Part shown: piece after piece, positions 9,097 to 18,367 of the stretch
Position numbering within the stretch: position 1 is the first letter of the stretch
Layout of the letters: every line of letters begins with the position of its first letter
Assembly: GCA_002862745.1 (NCBI GenBank)
Contig: PKDX01000055.1
Span: 1-37,908, forward strand
DNA length: 37,908 nucleotides
Direction: 5' to 3'
From: Bacteroidota bacterium
Lineage (GTDB): Bacteria > Bacteroidota > Bacteroidia > Chitinophagales > UBA8649
Position numbers and translations under genes: made by a program
The notes under the pieces: model-generated
What the model saw: the letters and a program-made list of their open reading frames with translations, nothing else
Database searches by the model: none
What the model was told of the DNA's origin: nothing

Positions 9097-10287
9097 TTAT
9101 ATGCGATTTATATGTTTCACCTGACTGCCCTCCACCTCTTGCTTGTCTTGATTGACCTCCTGACTCACACTAAGAATTATTCCCATGGCAATGCTTGTAA
9201 AGATCATAGAGCTACCCCCCATACTTACCATAGGAAGGGTAAGCCCGGTAACAGGAAAGAGATTTACCGCAACCGCCATATTTGTAAATGCCTGGAATAC
9301 AATTAATAGACACAACCCAAACGCAAGGAAAACGGGGTAAGCCTTGGGCGCCTTGAGTACCATGCGAATGGTTCGAAAAAGTATAATTAGATATAAGAGT
9401 ATCATCACAAATCCCCCTAACAGACCATACTCTTCAATGATGATTGCATAGATATAATCTGAGTAGGGGTGCGGTAAGAAGTTTTTCTGTTTTGAGTTAC
9501 CCGGACCGTTAGGGAAAATTCCTCCTCGTGCAATGGCGATTTCGGCCTGTCGAACTTGGTACATATCCATCGCCTTTTCACTCGGATTAGAATATCCTTC
9601 GATTCGGTGTTTCCAAGTCAAGAGCCGTCCCGCACTCTCAAGGTTAGTATCGGGTGTATTTTTTAGAAAAAGTATAAAAAGAACTGCCACCAAGAGCATG
9701 AGTGCCGCAACACTGACAAGTTGAAGTAAATGGACGCGGCCAATAAATAAGAGTATAAAGGAGGTTGCAAAAAGAATGACTGCCGTAGACAAATCATGGA
9801 TTGCAATCAGAAAACATATACCAACAATAAAGGCGATTGCTGGCACAAAAGTTTCCTTAAAAGACTTGATCGTATCTTGTTTAAGGGATAAATACCGAGC
9901 TAAGTACATCACCAGAGTAATCTTTGCAAAGTCAGACACCTGAAAACTTATGCCAAAAACCCTCACCCACCGGCGGGCATCATTAATATCATTACCCCAG
10001 AAAAGAACAAGAATGAGAAGAAAAATACTCAATCCAAAGAATGGGAAAAAGATGTTTTGAGCAAATAATCGATAGGGTAACAAATGAAAAAACCACATCA
10101 ACAATAGACCAATACCGGCCATTAGAAATTGCTTCCCCAAGTAATGTTCTGTATTGCCATCTTGCAACTTATAGGCTAAAGTCCCTGTGGAAGAATACAC
10201 CGCAAGCATGCCAAAAATGGAAAGCATTATAACGGCAAACCATATTACACGGTCACCTTGTATTAAACGGCTATACCTTGATATCAT
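9097..10287 (-). CDS. ftsW: FtsW, SEDS-family septal peptidoglycan glycosyltransferase
   Basis: Polytopic inner-membrane polymerase that works with FtsI to build septal peptidoglycan. It has 396 residues with about ten hydrophobic segments. SEDS hallmarks: the FGISFQVSDFAKITLVMYLARYL segment carries the conserved (Q)xSE/D-FxK pattern, NGPGNSKQKNFLPHPYSDYIYAIIIEEYGLLGG is the large periplasmic loop (about residues 260-290), and the C-terminal LFPVTGLTLPMVSMGGSSM is the usual family signature. The start ATG overlaps the murD stop (ATGA). Its position between murD and murG favours FtsW over the paralog RodA. Confidence 0.96.
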   Translation of the reverse strand: MISRYSRLIQGDRVIWFAVIMLSIFGMLAVYSSTGTLAYKLQDGNTEHYLGKQFLMAGIGLLLMWFFHLLPYRLFAQNIFFPFFGLSIFLLILVLFWGNDINDARRWVRVFGISFQVSDFAKITLVMYLARYLSLKQDTIKSFKETFVPAIAFIVGICFLIAIHDLSTAVILFATSFILLFIGRVHLLQLVSVAALMLLVAVLFILFLKNTPDTNLESAGRLLTWKHRIEGYSNPSEKAMDMYQVRQAEIAIARGGIFPNGPGNSKQKNFLPHPYSDYIYAIIIEEYGLLGGFVMILLYLIILFRTIRMVLKAPKAYPVFLAFGLCLLIVFQAFTNMAVAVNLFPVTGLTLPMVSMGGSSMIFTSIAMGIILSVSQEVNQDKQEVEGSQVKHINRI

Positions 10288-11642
10288 AACTCACGCACGG
10301 CCTGTTTAAATTGATCTCCACGATCTTCAAAATTGGAAAATCGATCGAAGGAAGCACATGCAGGAGAGAGAATAACGCTATCCCCCGGATCAGAAAACTG
10401 ATAAGAGACTTGAACAGCCTCAGCCATTGAGGAAACATTGATACAGATTCCAACATGCTTGGCAAAAGCCTCATGTAGTTTACGATTGTCGGCGCCAATA
10501 CAAACAAGAGACTTCACTTTTTGATGAACGAGCCCCTCAAGAATTGAATAGTCATTCCCTTTATCGACTCCTCCAGCAATCCAAACCACGTCGGTAGTCA
10601 TGGCCTCTAATGCATACCACGTAGAGTTTACATTGGTTGCCTTTGAGTCATTGATAAAACTCCTACCTCCAATACGTAAAACCCTTTCCATTCGGTGAGG
10701 TAATCCGTCAAAACGTTCCAAACTCTGCCGAATACTTGGATTGGTTACCTCTAAGGCGCGAGCAGCCATTCCAGCAGCAAGAGAATTATATACATTATGA
10801 TTTCCCTTTAAGATTAAATCGTTCATAGCAATAGTTATAGGGTTTGTAGAAAAGTTAAAATGAATCTCGCCGTCCTTGGCAAAGGCTAAGCAAGCAGTTT
10901 GTTGAATTGAAAATTGTTGAATCATAGCACGACTTCCCTCTTGGTCAAGTAACTGAGCAATGGGTTGGTCATCTGCTGACAGAATTAGAATATCCTCTGG
11001 CTGCTGATTTTTAGTAATGCGCCATTTCGATTGGGCATACAAGTCTATAGAGCCATTGTATCGATCTAGGTGATCAGGGGTAATGTTTAATATCACGGCA
11101 ATATCCGGACGAAACGCATCGATATCATCGAGTTGGAAACTACTGACTTCGACAACGAAGCAATCCACATCGTGTTCGGCGACAAAGCGTGCATAGCTCG
11201 TACCTACATTACCAACGAGTGCAGAGGGAATGCCTGCTCGCTGTACCATATCAAAAATCCAATTTACCGTAGTCGTTTTGCCGTTGCTGCCTGTCACAGC
11301 AATTACCTTTCCTTTATGAAAAAGCCATGCCCACTCTAATTCACTAATTATTTTTTGTCCTCGCTCACCCGCATCGATAAGCATTGGAATATGGTTGGGA
11401 ATACCCGGACTTTTTATAATTAAATCAGCCGCCTGAATTCGAGAAAGATCATGCCCTCCTTCTTCATAGGGGATATCATATTGGTGCAAGTCCTCTTTGA
11501 AGCGAGCCTTAATCATAGCAGCATCGCTCACAAAAACTTCATATCCTTTCTTTGCAGCCAAGATAGCCGCTCCAACTCCAGACTCACCACCACCTAGGAC
11601 CACAATGGACGTCGATAAATTATATGTCGGCTTAACCATCAT
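10284..11642 (-). CDS. murD: UDP-N-acetylmuramoylalanine--D-glutamate ligase MurD
   Basis: Adds D-Glu to UDP-MurNAc-L-Ala in the cytoplasm. From the ATG at 11642 it has 452 residues, normal for MurD. The N-terminal Rossmann motif [13 protein letters not shown], the ATP loop GSNGKTTT near residue 118, [20 protein letters not shown] and [15 protein letters not shown] mark the central and C-terminal Mur ligase domains. The frame opens further upstream at 11696, but that would lie inside mraY. Here two adjacent ATGs overlap the mraY TGA (ATGATG), so the first gives a 4-base ATGA overlap. The 3' end overlaps ftsW in the same way. Confidence 0.96.
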   Translation of the reverse strand: MMVKPTYNLSTSIVVLGGGESGVGAAILAAKKGYEVFVSDAAMIKARFKEDLHQYDIPYEEGGHDLSRIQAADLIIKSPGIPNHIPMLIDAGERGQKIISELEWAWLFHKGKVIAVTGSNGKTTTVNWIFDMVQRAGIPSALVGNVGTSYARFVAEHDVDCFVVEVSSFQLDDIDAFRPDIAVILNITPDHLDRYNGSIDLYAQSKWRITKNQQPEDILILSADDQPIAQLLDQEGSRAMIQQFSIQQTACLAFAKDGEIHFNFSTNPITIAMNDLILKGNHNVYNSLAAGMAARALEVTNPSIRQSLERFDGLPHRMERVLRIGGRSFINDSKATNVNSTWYALEAMTTDVVWIAGGVDKGNDYSILEGLVHQKVKSLVCIGADNRKLHEAFAKHVGICINVSSMAEAVQVSYQFSDPGDSVILSPACASFDRFSNFEDRGDQFKQAVREL

Positions 11643-12898
11643 CGAATCTTGAGGGTTATGATTGAAAATGCCGCCATTGCAATGGCTATAATCCAAAAAC
11701 GCGTCACGATCTTCGTCTCATGCCAACCTTTCTTTTGATAATGGTGATGGAGAGGAGACATCAAAAAGATCCGTTGTCCTACCCCTGTTTTTTTCTTAGT
11801 GTACTTAAAATAGGCTACCTGAAGAATCACCGAGAGGTTCTCAATTAAAAAGATTGCGCAAAGGACCGGTATGAGTAATTCCTTGCGCAACAAGATCGCT
11901 AAAGAGGCTATAATCCCACCAAGCGCAAGGCTACCAGTATCTCCCATGAATACCGTTGCAGGATAACTATTGTACCACAAAAAGCCGACACAAGCTCCGA
12001 CAAAGGCGGCGAGGTAAACGACGGTTTCTTGGGAGTTAGGTATGTACAGTACGTTAAAATATTCCGCCAGAACAATATTTGACGAGACATAGGCAAAAAC
12101 AAACAGGGTAACCCCTACGATAGCGCTTGTTCCTGTAGCAAGACCGTCTAACCCGTCGGTAAGATTGGCTCCGTTGGATACAGCCGCAATGATAAATATG
12201 ACCATCGGGATAAAAAAGAGCCAAGCATATTTCCTTGTCTTCTCACTCTGTGTAATCCACACTAATGGTGCCTCATAATTGAATTCGTTACCCTTAAAGA
12301 AGGGGATATTTGTCACAGGCTCCTTGATTTTAACAAAGAAATGCCTGTCACCACCTTCATCGCGCATAGAAGATATTCGAGAGGACTCAAAGCGCTCCAC
12401 CTCATGTTGAGCAATCTCCTGCTTTACGTAGATTTCTGGATGGAGATATACAGCACATCCAACGATAAGTCCCAAGCCCACTTGGCCCAATATTTTAAAT
12501 CGTCCGGCAAGTCCTTTCTTGTTTTTTCTGTAGACTTTTATATAATCATCTAAAAAACCAATCAGCCCCATCCAAATCGTACTTACAATGAGTAATTGGG
12601 TATAGATATTTTTTAAATCACCGAATAGGATTAGCGGAATGAGAATAGCCGCTAGAATTATAATCCCGCCCATAGTCGGCGTGCCCGCCTTTTCCTTTTG
12701 ACCTTCTAATCCCAAATCCCGGATAGACTCTCCGATTTGTTTCTTACGCAGGATGTTAATTATACGGCCCCCAAAGATTAGCGAAATGAGAAGGGACACA
12801 AAAAGTGCAAGTCCTGCCCGTACAGAAACATACTGCATGATACCTTCTCCATAGAAGTCATAATTAGATGATAGAAAGTTCCAAAAATGATAAATCAT
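11639..12898 (-). CDS. mraY: Phospho-N-acetylmuramoyl-pentapeptide-transferase MraY
   Basis: Transfers phospho-MurNAc-pentapeptide to undecaprenyl phosphate, making lipid I in the inner membrane. The 419-residue length suits Bacteroidota MraY, which carries a longer periplasmic loop (here around residues 155-215, rich in charged residues) than the ~360-residue enterobacterial enzyme. Family motifs include [26 protein letters not shown] with the catalytic Asp pair, [12 protein letters not shown] near residue 245, and the [11 protein letters not shown] motif near the C-terminus. The start at 12898 overlaps the murE stop (ATGA); the N-terminus up to MQYVSVRAG fits the family, so the internal Met is not preferred. 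Confidence 0.97.
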   Translation of the reverse strand: MIYHFWNFLSSNYDFYGEGIMQYVSVRAGLALFVSLLISLIFGGRIINILRKKQIGESIRDLGLEGQKEKAGTPTMGGIIILAAILIPLILFGDLKNIYTQLLIVSTIWMGLIGFLDDYIKVYRKNKKGLAGRFKILGQVGLGLIVGCAVYLHPEIYVKQEIAQHEVERFESSRISSMRDEGGDRHFFVKIKEPVTNIPFFKGNEFNYEAPLVWITQSEKTRKYAWLFFIPMVIFIIAAVSNGANLTDGLDGLATGTSAIVGVTLFVFAYVSSNIVLAEYFNVLYIPNSQETVVYLAAFVGACVGFLWYNSYPATVFMGDTGSLALGGIIASLAILLRKELLIPVLCAIFLIENLSVILQVAYFKYTKKKTGVGQRIFLMSPLHHHYQKKGWHETKIVTRFWIIAIAMAAFSIITLKIR

Positions 12899-14361
12899 GA
12901 CCCCACAGATTTAAGTGCATCAAATAAAACTTTACCATCGTCAAAAGGAAAGACCTTGTCCCCAAAGACTTGAGTCGTTTCATGCCCCTTGCCTGCCACA
13001 AGGACAATATCATTGGGCTGAGCCATACCTACCGCTTTATATATTGCCTCCTTTCGGTCAACTATAATCGAACACTTCCGTCGAGAGGAGAGCTCAACTC
13101 CCTGAAGCATGGCTTCACAGATATCTTCAGCCTCCTCATTCCGTGGATTATCTGCAGTAAAAATTACTTGGTCGCTTAATCGAGCGGATAATTGACCCAT
13201 TTTGGGACGCTTGGTAATATCTCGATTCCCACCACAACCAATTACGGTTATGACACGCATTCCTCCACGTAGAACCTCTCGTATCACCTCTAACACTTTC
13301 TGAACAGCATCAGGCGTATGCGCATAATCAATTATGCCTGTTACCTGAGTTGCCTCAGTTAACACAATTTCCATCCGACCCTTAGCCCCTCGTATAACAG
13401 ATAGCGTGCGTAGTATATCCTCTTCTTTGCTCCCCAGCAAATGAGAAGCAGCATAGACCCCTAATAAATTTGTGGCGTTAAAACCACCAATCATATGGGT
13501 ATGTACTTCAGCACCATCAATATTGAGGACTAATCCAGCAATATCCTGCTCCAATACTCGAACGCGGTAATCTGATGGGCCATATTGACTGTAACTATAA
13601 ATTGAGGCCTTGGTGTTTTGCACCATATAGCTCCCATTTTTATCATCAATGTTTACCAGGGCAAAAGCCGATGAATGGAGGCCATCGAATGCAAGCTTTT
13701 TAGCATCCCGATAGGCTTTCATTGATTTATGATAGTCCAGATGATCATGCGTCAAATTCGTGAAAATCATACCATCAAAAGCTAGAGCGGATGGACGGCG
13801 CTGAATCAATCCATGAGAAGAAACCTCCATAAATACGTGACTACAATTGAAATTTGCCATCTCGCGTAGCATGGAAGAAATCTGTCGTGCATCAGGAGTT
13901 GTATGGGTAGCTTCTATTACCCGGCTCCCAATGCGAATGACATTTGTTGAGATCAAGCCGCACATATGACCAAGTTGCGTATGAAGCTCCCATAGCATAC
14001 TTGCAATGCTTGTCTTGCCGTTCGTTCCTGTTACGCCCACAAGCTTTAGCGTCTTGGAGGGGTTGTCATACCAATTTTCACAAAGCCTAGCATAGGCCTT
14101 ATCACTTCGTAAAACTCGGATATACACCACTTGATCATCTACAGACTCAGGTATTCGCTCGCACAAAATGGCACGGGCTCCTGCTTTTATAGCCTGATCA
14201 ATGTAATCGTGTCCATCAACATGGCTTCCAGTTATCGCCACAAACATCATGTCTGATTCCACTTTGCGGGAATCGGAAGTAAAATCTTGAATGGCTAGGT
14301 CTGTATTACCCAGCACCTCCAGCATGTTGACTTCATACAATATGTCGCGTACGTTTTTCAT
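12895..14361 (-). CDS. murE: UDP-MurNAc-tripeptide synthetase MurE (meso-DAP type)
   Basis: Adds the third amino acid of the stem peptide in the cytoplasm. The 488-residue protein has the N-terminal TSDSRKV substrate motif, ATP loop GTNGKTS from residue 112, [18 protein letters not shown] and the DYAHTPDAV segment. The specificity motif DNPR occupies residues 404-407, which in characterised MurE enzymes indicates meso-diaminopimelate rather than lysine. This agrees with DAP-type peptidoglycan and with the OmpA domain encoded at 30758-34069, whose family binds DAP. It overlaps ftsI at its start and mraY at its end by 4 bases each. Confidence 0.97.
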   Translation of the reverse strand: MKNVRDILYEVNMLEVLGNTDLAIQDFTSDSRKVESDMMFVAITGSHVDGHDYIDQAIKAGARAILCERIPESVDDQVVYIRVLRSDKAYARLCENWYDNPSKTLKLVGVTGTNGKTSIASMLWELHTQLGHMCGLISTNVIRIGSRVIEATHTTPDARQISSMLREMANFNCSHVFMEVSSHGLIQRRPSALAFDGMIFTNLTHDHLDYHKSMKAYRDAKKLAFDGLHSSAFALVNIDDKNGSYMVQNTKASIYSYSQYGPSDYRVRVLEQDIAGLVLNIDGAEVHTHMIGGFNATNLLGVYAASHLLGSKEEDILRTLSVIRGAKGRMEIVLTEATQVTGIIDYAHTPDAVQKVLEVIREVLRGGMRVITVIGCGGNRDITKRPKMGQLSARLSDQVIFTADNPRNEEAEDICEAMLQGVELSSRRKCSIIVDRKEAIYKAVGMAQPNDIVLVAGKGHETTQVFGDKVFPFDDGKVLFDALKSVGS

Positions 14362-16475
14362 TGCAAAACAAGATGTATTTTACTATTCTTATCAACGACA
14401 CTTCCTGCCTCTGGCCACTGTGTTGCCACATAACCATGGCCCTCACAACTCACCCTGTAGCCATATCTTGAGCAAAGACTTACCGCGTCAGACAACCCCA
14501 TTCCCATTAAGTAGGGAACTCTATTTTCTTCCGTTCTATATTGGTCATCCGTGCTGATTGTTGCATAATCATTGGACTCGCCTAAATCAACTTGGCTAAT
14601 CGCATAGAGTGGCTGCTCTGAATCAATGTTTAACAGGTTGGAAAGAATCTTCCAATCTTCCGAAAGCATTGAACTCATTGTTACTCCATCGCTTGCAAGC
14701 AATGCCGAAGGCATTTGACTTTGCTCTCCTATTCTGGCATAAGCGAATTCAGCTATGTCCCCGAATACCGGAGCAGCCGTACTCCCACCACCAATACCGT
14801 CATGTTCCTTGGCATCGATGTACGATAAAACGACAATCATGCTGTATTGAGGTTTCTCAACAGGGAAGAATCCGCAAAACAGCGCCCGCTTTATGTCATC
14901 CTCATACGCATAATCACCATCTTTAATCATGGTAGTACCTGTTTTACCACATATCGAGACATTGCGGGAAGAAAGGGCATTATGCGCCGTTCCCCGCGAG
15001 TCATTAACGACAAGCTTCATCATCGAAGTAAGATTTTGAGCTGTTTCGGGAGACATTAATTTACCTAGCTCAATGGTGGGAAATGTCTTGACGGTTTGAC
15101 CAAGCTTACTCGTATGACTTACCAAACGAGGTTGCACAGCAATACCATTATTGGCAATCGCATTGTAGTGTGTTAAAATATGCAAGGCCGTAAGTCGCAG
15201 GCCATAGCCAAAAGACTTCCATGCTTTATCAATAATGCCCCAAGATTCAACCGCGGGAATCTGTAATCCCTCTTCTCCATGTATTGTTATTCCTGTCTTT
15301 TCATAAGGGAATTGTTCAAAGAGAGCATCGCGAAAAGACACATTATTTGGAAAAAGTTCATCTACCATTTGAACTATACCAATATTAGAAGAGTACTTTA
15401 TGATGTCATACGCATCATAGTAGTCTTTCTTTGGCCTAGATGAAATAGGAACCTTTATGCCTGCCACGCGAAATTCACCATTGTGCATAGAGACCAGTTT
15501 ATCTAGAGGCATACCATGTTCTAAGAGGGCCGCCATGACAGGTATCTTCATCGTAGATCCAGGTTCGAATAGAGTCCCTACAGCATGGTTATACTGTTCA
15601 ACATACTCCCCTTCGCCATTGCGTTCTAGGTTGACCATGGTCAATACATTGCCTGTCTTGACTTCCATCAATAAGACACATCCATTTTTTGCATCGTACT
15701 CCTCTAAGCTTTTTCGTAAGGTTGCATCTGCAAAATCTTGCAGATCAATGTCTAATGTTGTATGAATATCTAATCCGGGATCGGGCTCAACATCATCACG
15801 TTCGATGTGCGGCAATGTCGTTTGCTGGGACACAACCTTTCTAAAGACCAGACCCTTTTCACCTTCTAACTCTGTATTGAAGTAGTGCTCAAGTCCAACA
15901 ATTCCTTGAGACGTATCCCCTGTTTGTCGTGTATAGCCTATCGTGCGTTGAGCCAGTCCTCCAAAAGGAAGCATCCGGTCGATAGAATGCTCAATGATTA
16001 GACCTGATGTATAACGACCTCGATCAAACCAAGGAAACGATTTAATGCGCTCTTTTTGACTGTAGGTTAAATCATCAGCTAAAAAATAATACCGCGCACC
16101 ATCGAGATAGCCCTGTTGTATGTGGTCCATCCATTGCTCACTTGTTTTATAATTGAATACAGAGGCAAGTGAATCACATAACTCAGGAAGCAATTGAATA
16201 AACTCCTCGCCTTGGACACCCTCAATCTTAAAATCCATATGTAACGAATACAGTTTAACCGTAGTCGAAAGGAGTCTGCCATCTGAAGTGAGTAGATTAC
16301 CTCGCTGGGCAGGAATCACTTCAACGGTTACCTCCAGGCTATCCGATTCGGCGATCAATTCGTCACCATATTTGTATTGGGTAATCCCAGCTCGTCCAAA
16401 AATGACCAGTGCAAAAATTGCCAGTGTAATGCCCACAACCCAAACACGCCATATGATATCAACTCGCTTATTCAT
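14358..16475 (-). CDS. ftsI: FtsI / penicillin-binding protein with PASTA domain
   Basis: Septal D,D-transpeptidase (class B PBP) that crosslinks new peptidoglycan together with FtsW. It has 705 residues: a short cytoplasmic tail, one membrane helix at about 10-30, a PBP dimerisation region (VIPAQRGNLLTSDGRLLS) and the transpeptidase domain. Active-site motifs are visible: STMK with nucleophile Ser307, SSN at 362-364 and KTGT at 511-514. A single C-terminal PASTA domain covers roughly 650-705 (VPYLMGMGLSDAVSLC...). PASTA-bearing FtsI is usual in Bacteroidota. Its start overlaps the ftsL-like gene by 8 bases and its stop overlaps murE by 4. Confidence 0.97.
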   Translation of the reverse strand: MNKRVDIIWRVWVVGITLAIFALVIFGRAGITQYKYGDELIAESDSLEVTVEVIPAQRGNLLTSDGRLLSTTVKLYSLHMDFKIEGVQGEEFIQLLPELCDSLASVFNYKTSEQWMDHIQQGYLDGARYYFLADDLTYSQKERIKSFPWFDRGRYTSGLIIEHSIDRMLPFGGLAQRTIGYTRQTGDTSQGIVGLEHYFNTELEGEKGLVFRKVVSQQTTLPHIERDDVEPDPGLDIHTTLDIDLQDFADATLRKSLEEYDAKNGCVLLMEVKTGNVLTMVNLERNGEGEYVEQYNHAVGTLFEPGSTMKIPVMAALLEHGMPLDKLVSMHNGEFRVAGIKVPISSRPKKDYYDAYDIIKYSSNIGIVQMVDELFPNNVSFRDALFEQFPYEKTGITIHGEEGLQIPAVESWGIIDKAWKSFGYGLRLTALHILTHYNAIANNGIAVQPRLVSHTSKLGQTVKTFPTIELGKLMSPETAQNLTSMMKLVVNDSRGTAHNALSSRNVSICGKTGTTMIKDGDYAYEDDIKRALFCGFFPVEKPQYSMIVVLSYIDAKEHDGIGGGSTAAPVFGDIAEFAYARIGEQSQMPSALLASDGVTMSSMLSEDWKILSNLLNIDSEQPLYAISQVDLGESNDYATISTDDQYRTEENRVPYLMGMGLSDAVSLCSRYGYRVSCEGHGYVATQWPEAGSVVDKNSKIHLVLQ

Positions 16476-16788
16476 CAGCGGATATTTTGATTGACTCTAA
16501 GGGTTGGTTGGGCACCTGAAGACCTATTGTATCTACGCTTTTACTGACTACCATTAAGGTAGACTCCTGCATAAAGTCAGCCTTTTCATTGAGATAGGTC
16601 CAACGCAATTCATCAATAGCATCCTGATCTCGATCGTACTCCTTTAACATGGACTCCACTTGATGATTGTTAGCAACATGAATTCCACATAAGACCGCAA
16701 GAAATATCACAAAAGGCATACTTCCCCACTGGCTGCTTACTTTTTTAAGCGGTGCCTTATCCGGTGTGGTATTTGACGATTTGCTCAT
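16468..16788 (-). CDS. ftsL: FtsL-like cell division protein
   Basis: A small bitopic protein of 106 residues: a basic/polar cytoplasmic tail, one hydrophobic segment at about residues 27-41 (FVIFLAVLCGIHVAN), then a helical segment likely to form a coiled coil (VESMLKEYDRDQDAIDELRWTYLNEKADFM), followed by a short tail. This topology, and its position between rsmH and ftsI, match the FtsL-like proteins of Bacteroidota, which bridge FtsQ/FtsB-type and FtsWI components. Primary sequence conservation is poor, so assignment rests on size, topology and synteny. It begins 3 bases after rsmH. Confidence 0.88.
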   Translation of the reverse strand: MSKSSNTTPDKAPLKKVSSQWGSMPFVIFLAVLCGIHVANNHQVESMLKEYDRDQDAIDELRWTYLNEKADFMQESTLMVVSKSVDTIGLQVPNQPLESIKISADE

Positions 16789-16791
16789 GAT

Positions 16792-17721
16792 TTATTTTGC
16801 CTCTTGGTCTACCTTACATGCTACGCGAAGCCTTGCACTACGAGCTCGACTATTTTTTGCCACCTCTTCTGAACTAGGCGTCTGGCTATGTACTTTATCC
16901 TCCTTCCAATTGGATGGCTGGGCCCCAAAAATCGGGTCATACGATTCTTCAGACGAGCCGAGTCCTTTAATCGCTCTTTTCACCAAACGATCCTCCAGCG
17001 AATGAAAGGTTATAATTGCCATATACCCGCCTGGCTTTATACATTTAGGCAGGCTATCAAGAAAATCCGTTAAAGAAGACAGTTCTTCATTTACCGCAAT
17101 ACGCAGGGCCTGATAAACTTGTGCTAAATATTTTTCTCTAGGACCACGGATTACCGGTTTGATCCAGGCATTGAAATCTTGGGTTGTTTTAATACTGCCG
17201 ATCGAAGGATGGGCTTGAAGTCTTTTGACAAGCTCCTTTGCATTACGCACCTCACCATAACTCGAAAACATATTGAGGAGGTCTTCAGGTGTAGATTCCG
17301 ATAAAATATCCTTAGCAGTCTTTCCATGATTATAATTCATCCTCATATCTAGAGGACCGTCAAAACGAGTGGAAAATCCCCTTGTACCCTCGTCAAATTG
17401 ATGGGATGAAACTCCTAAATCAGCTAGTACGCCGTCAACTTGACCAATTTCAAAATAGTTAAGAAAGGATTGGATGAAGCGGAAATTCCTCGGAATAAAA
17501 AGAAGCCGCTCATCGGATAGCAAATCGGCATTGAGCTTAGCATCTGGATCTTGATCAAAGGCAATCAGCCTTCCCTTTGAACCGAGACGGCTAAGAATAA
17601 CGCGACTGTGTCCACCGCCGCCAAAGGTTGCATCGACATAGGTACCATTTTCCTGGATATGCAATGCGTCAACGGCTTCTTCAAGCATAACTGGAATATG
17701 GTATTTATCCATCACCATCAT
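16792..17721 (-). CDS. rsmH: 16S rRNA (cytosine1402-N4)-methyltransferase RsmH
   Basis: SAM-dependent methyltransferase (also MraW) that modifies C1402 of 16S rRNA. The 309-residue length is normal. The N-terminal HIPVMLEEAVDAL, SAM-binding VDATFGGGGHSR, IAFDQDPDA, the DGVLADLGVSSHQ motif, the RGFSTRFDGPLDMRMN segment and the ITFHSLEDRLVK motif near the C-terminus are all present. The ATG at 17721 overlaps the mraZ stop (ATGA); a second plausible ATG at 17712 would give the shorter MDKYH start. It is the second gene of the dcw cluster. Confidence 0.97.
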   Translation of the reverse strand: MMVMDKYHIPVMLEEAVDALHIQENGTYVDATFGGGGHSRVILSRLGSKGRLIAFDQDPDAKLNADLLSDERLLFIPRNFRFIQSFLNYFEIGQVDGVLADLGVSSHQFDEGTRGFSTRFDGPLDMRMNYNHGKTAKDILSESTPEDLLNMFSSYGEVRNAKELVKRLQAHPSIGSIKTTQDFNAWIKPVIRGPREKYLAQVYQALRIAVNEELSSLTDFLDSLPKCIKPGGYMAIITFHSLEDRLVKRAIKGLGSSEESYDPIFGAQPSNWKEDKVHSQTPSSEEVAKNSRARSARLRVACKVDQEAK

Positions 17722-18173
17722 TCGTCAACCGATAAATCGCCAAGTACATCCTCTGCTAAGTCTGCAAAGTTGTCCGAACTTATATTGAGTTCAGCTTCAT
17801 AACGCTTGCTATCCCAAAGCTCTAAGGTGTTTTTTCCCGGCGTTAGAATGGCCTCGCCAGTTATTCCAGCATATTCAAGCAGATGCTTCGGAAGATTTAA
17901 TCGATCTTGCCCATCGAGCACCACCTCGGTGGCTCCTCGCATAAAGTATCGAATAAAGCTTCTCTCCTTTTTCTTAAACTGATTTAAGCGCTCTATTCTT
18001 GCCCTAACCTTTTCCCATACATCAATAGGGTAGATCTCAAGACAGGACTCAAAGCCACGATTGACGACAAAACGGCCTTTGTTTTCCGGCTTCATTTGTT
18101 GCTTTAAACCACCCGGCAAACGCATGCGACCTTTTGCATCGATCTTAACGGTATGTTCTCCTAAAAACGCCAC
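17718..18173 (-). CDS. mraZ: MraZ, transcriptional regulator of the dcw cluster (GTG start)
   Basis: DNA-binding protein with two AbrB-like SpoVT domains that forms rings and binds repeats in its own promoter. From the GTG at 18173 it has 151 residues, the usual size, beginning at FLGEHTVKIDAKGRMRLP and containing the second DAKGR-like element LDGQDRLNLP. The frame is open to an ATG at 18260, but that would add 29 residues (rich in Trp/Lys) absent from the family and would place the phased operator-like repeats (18209-18243) inside the coding region. A purine-rich GAAAGAAAA directly precedes the GTG. First gene of the cluster; overlaps rsmH by 4 bases. Confidence 0.9.
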   Translation of the reverse strand: MAFLGEHTVKIDAKGRMRLPGGLKQQMKPENKGRFVVNRGFESCLEIYPIDVWEKVRARIERLNQFKKKERSFIRYFMRGATEVVLDGQDRLNLPKHLLEYAGITGEAILTPGKNTLELWDSKRYEAELNISSDNFADLAEDVLGDLSVDE

Positions 18174-18208
18174 TTTTCTTTCTAGTGTAGATAAAACTAC
18201 ATTAAAAA

Positions 18209-18243
18209 GCCAATTATTACCACTTTTTACCACCTGCAACCAC
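18209..18243 (-). promoter_or_regulatory. Putative MraZ operator: 10-bp phased repeats
   Basis: On the plus strand ACCAC occurs at 18219-18223, 18229-18233 and 18239-18243, exactly 10 bases apart, with a degenerate GCCAA at 18209-18213 in the same register. Read on the coding strand these are GTGGT boxes with 5-base spacers. MraZ proteins of other bacteria bind tandem TGGG- or GTGG-type boxes with the same 10-base spacing upstream of mraZ, so autoregulation of the dcw operon is the likely role. The array lies 36-70 bases upstream of the GTG start. Confidence 0.75.
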
Positions 18244-18274
18244 CAACATTTCTTCCACATGAATCATCAAAGAT

Positions 18275-18283
18275 GGTGGATAA
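18275..18283 (-). promoter_or_regulatory. DnaA-box-like sequence upstream of mraZ
   Basis: On the minus strand this reads TTATCCACC, one base from the classical DnaA box TTATCCACA. A second similar site, TTATCAACA, is on the plus strand at 18322-18330. Both lie in the gap between pgk and mraZ. Short matches like this arise by chance, so the call is tentative. Confidence 0.25.
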
Positions 18284-18367
18284 CTACATGTATAGTCGGT
18301 TTATTAAGGGCTTAGCCACCTTTATCAACAGGTTTTTTTGAGAAAAAAATATTCGTAAATAGCCGAT

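Noticed and set aside
18174-18260. Upstream ATG start for mraZ giving 180 residues
   Set aside because: The extra 29 residues are not part of the MraZ family and would put the phased operator-like boxes in the coding region.
18330-18360. T7/A7 hairpin (TTTTTTT-CTC-AAAAAAA) downstream of pgk
   Set aside because: An A/T-only stem is too weak for an intrinsic terminator, so pgk may read through into the dcw cluster.
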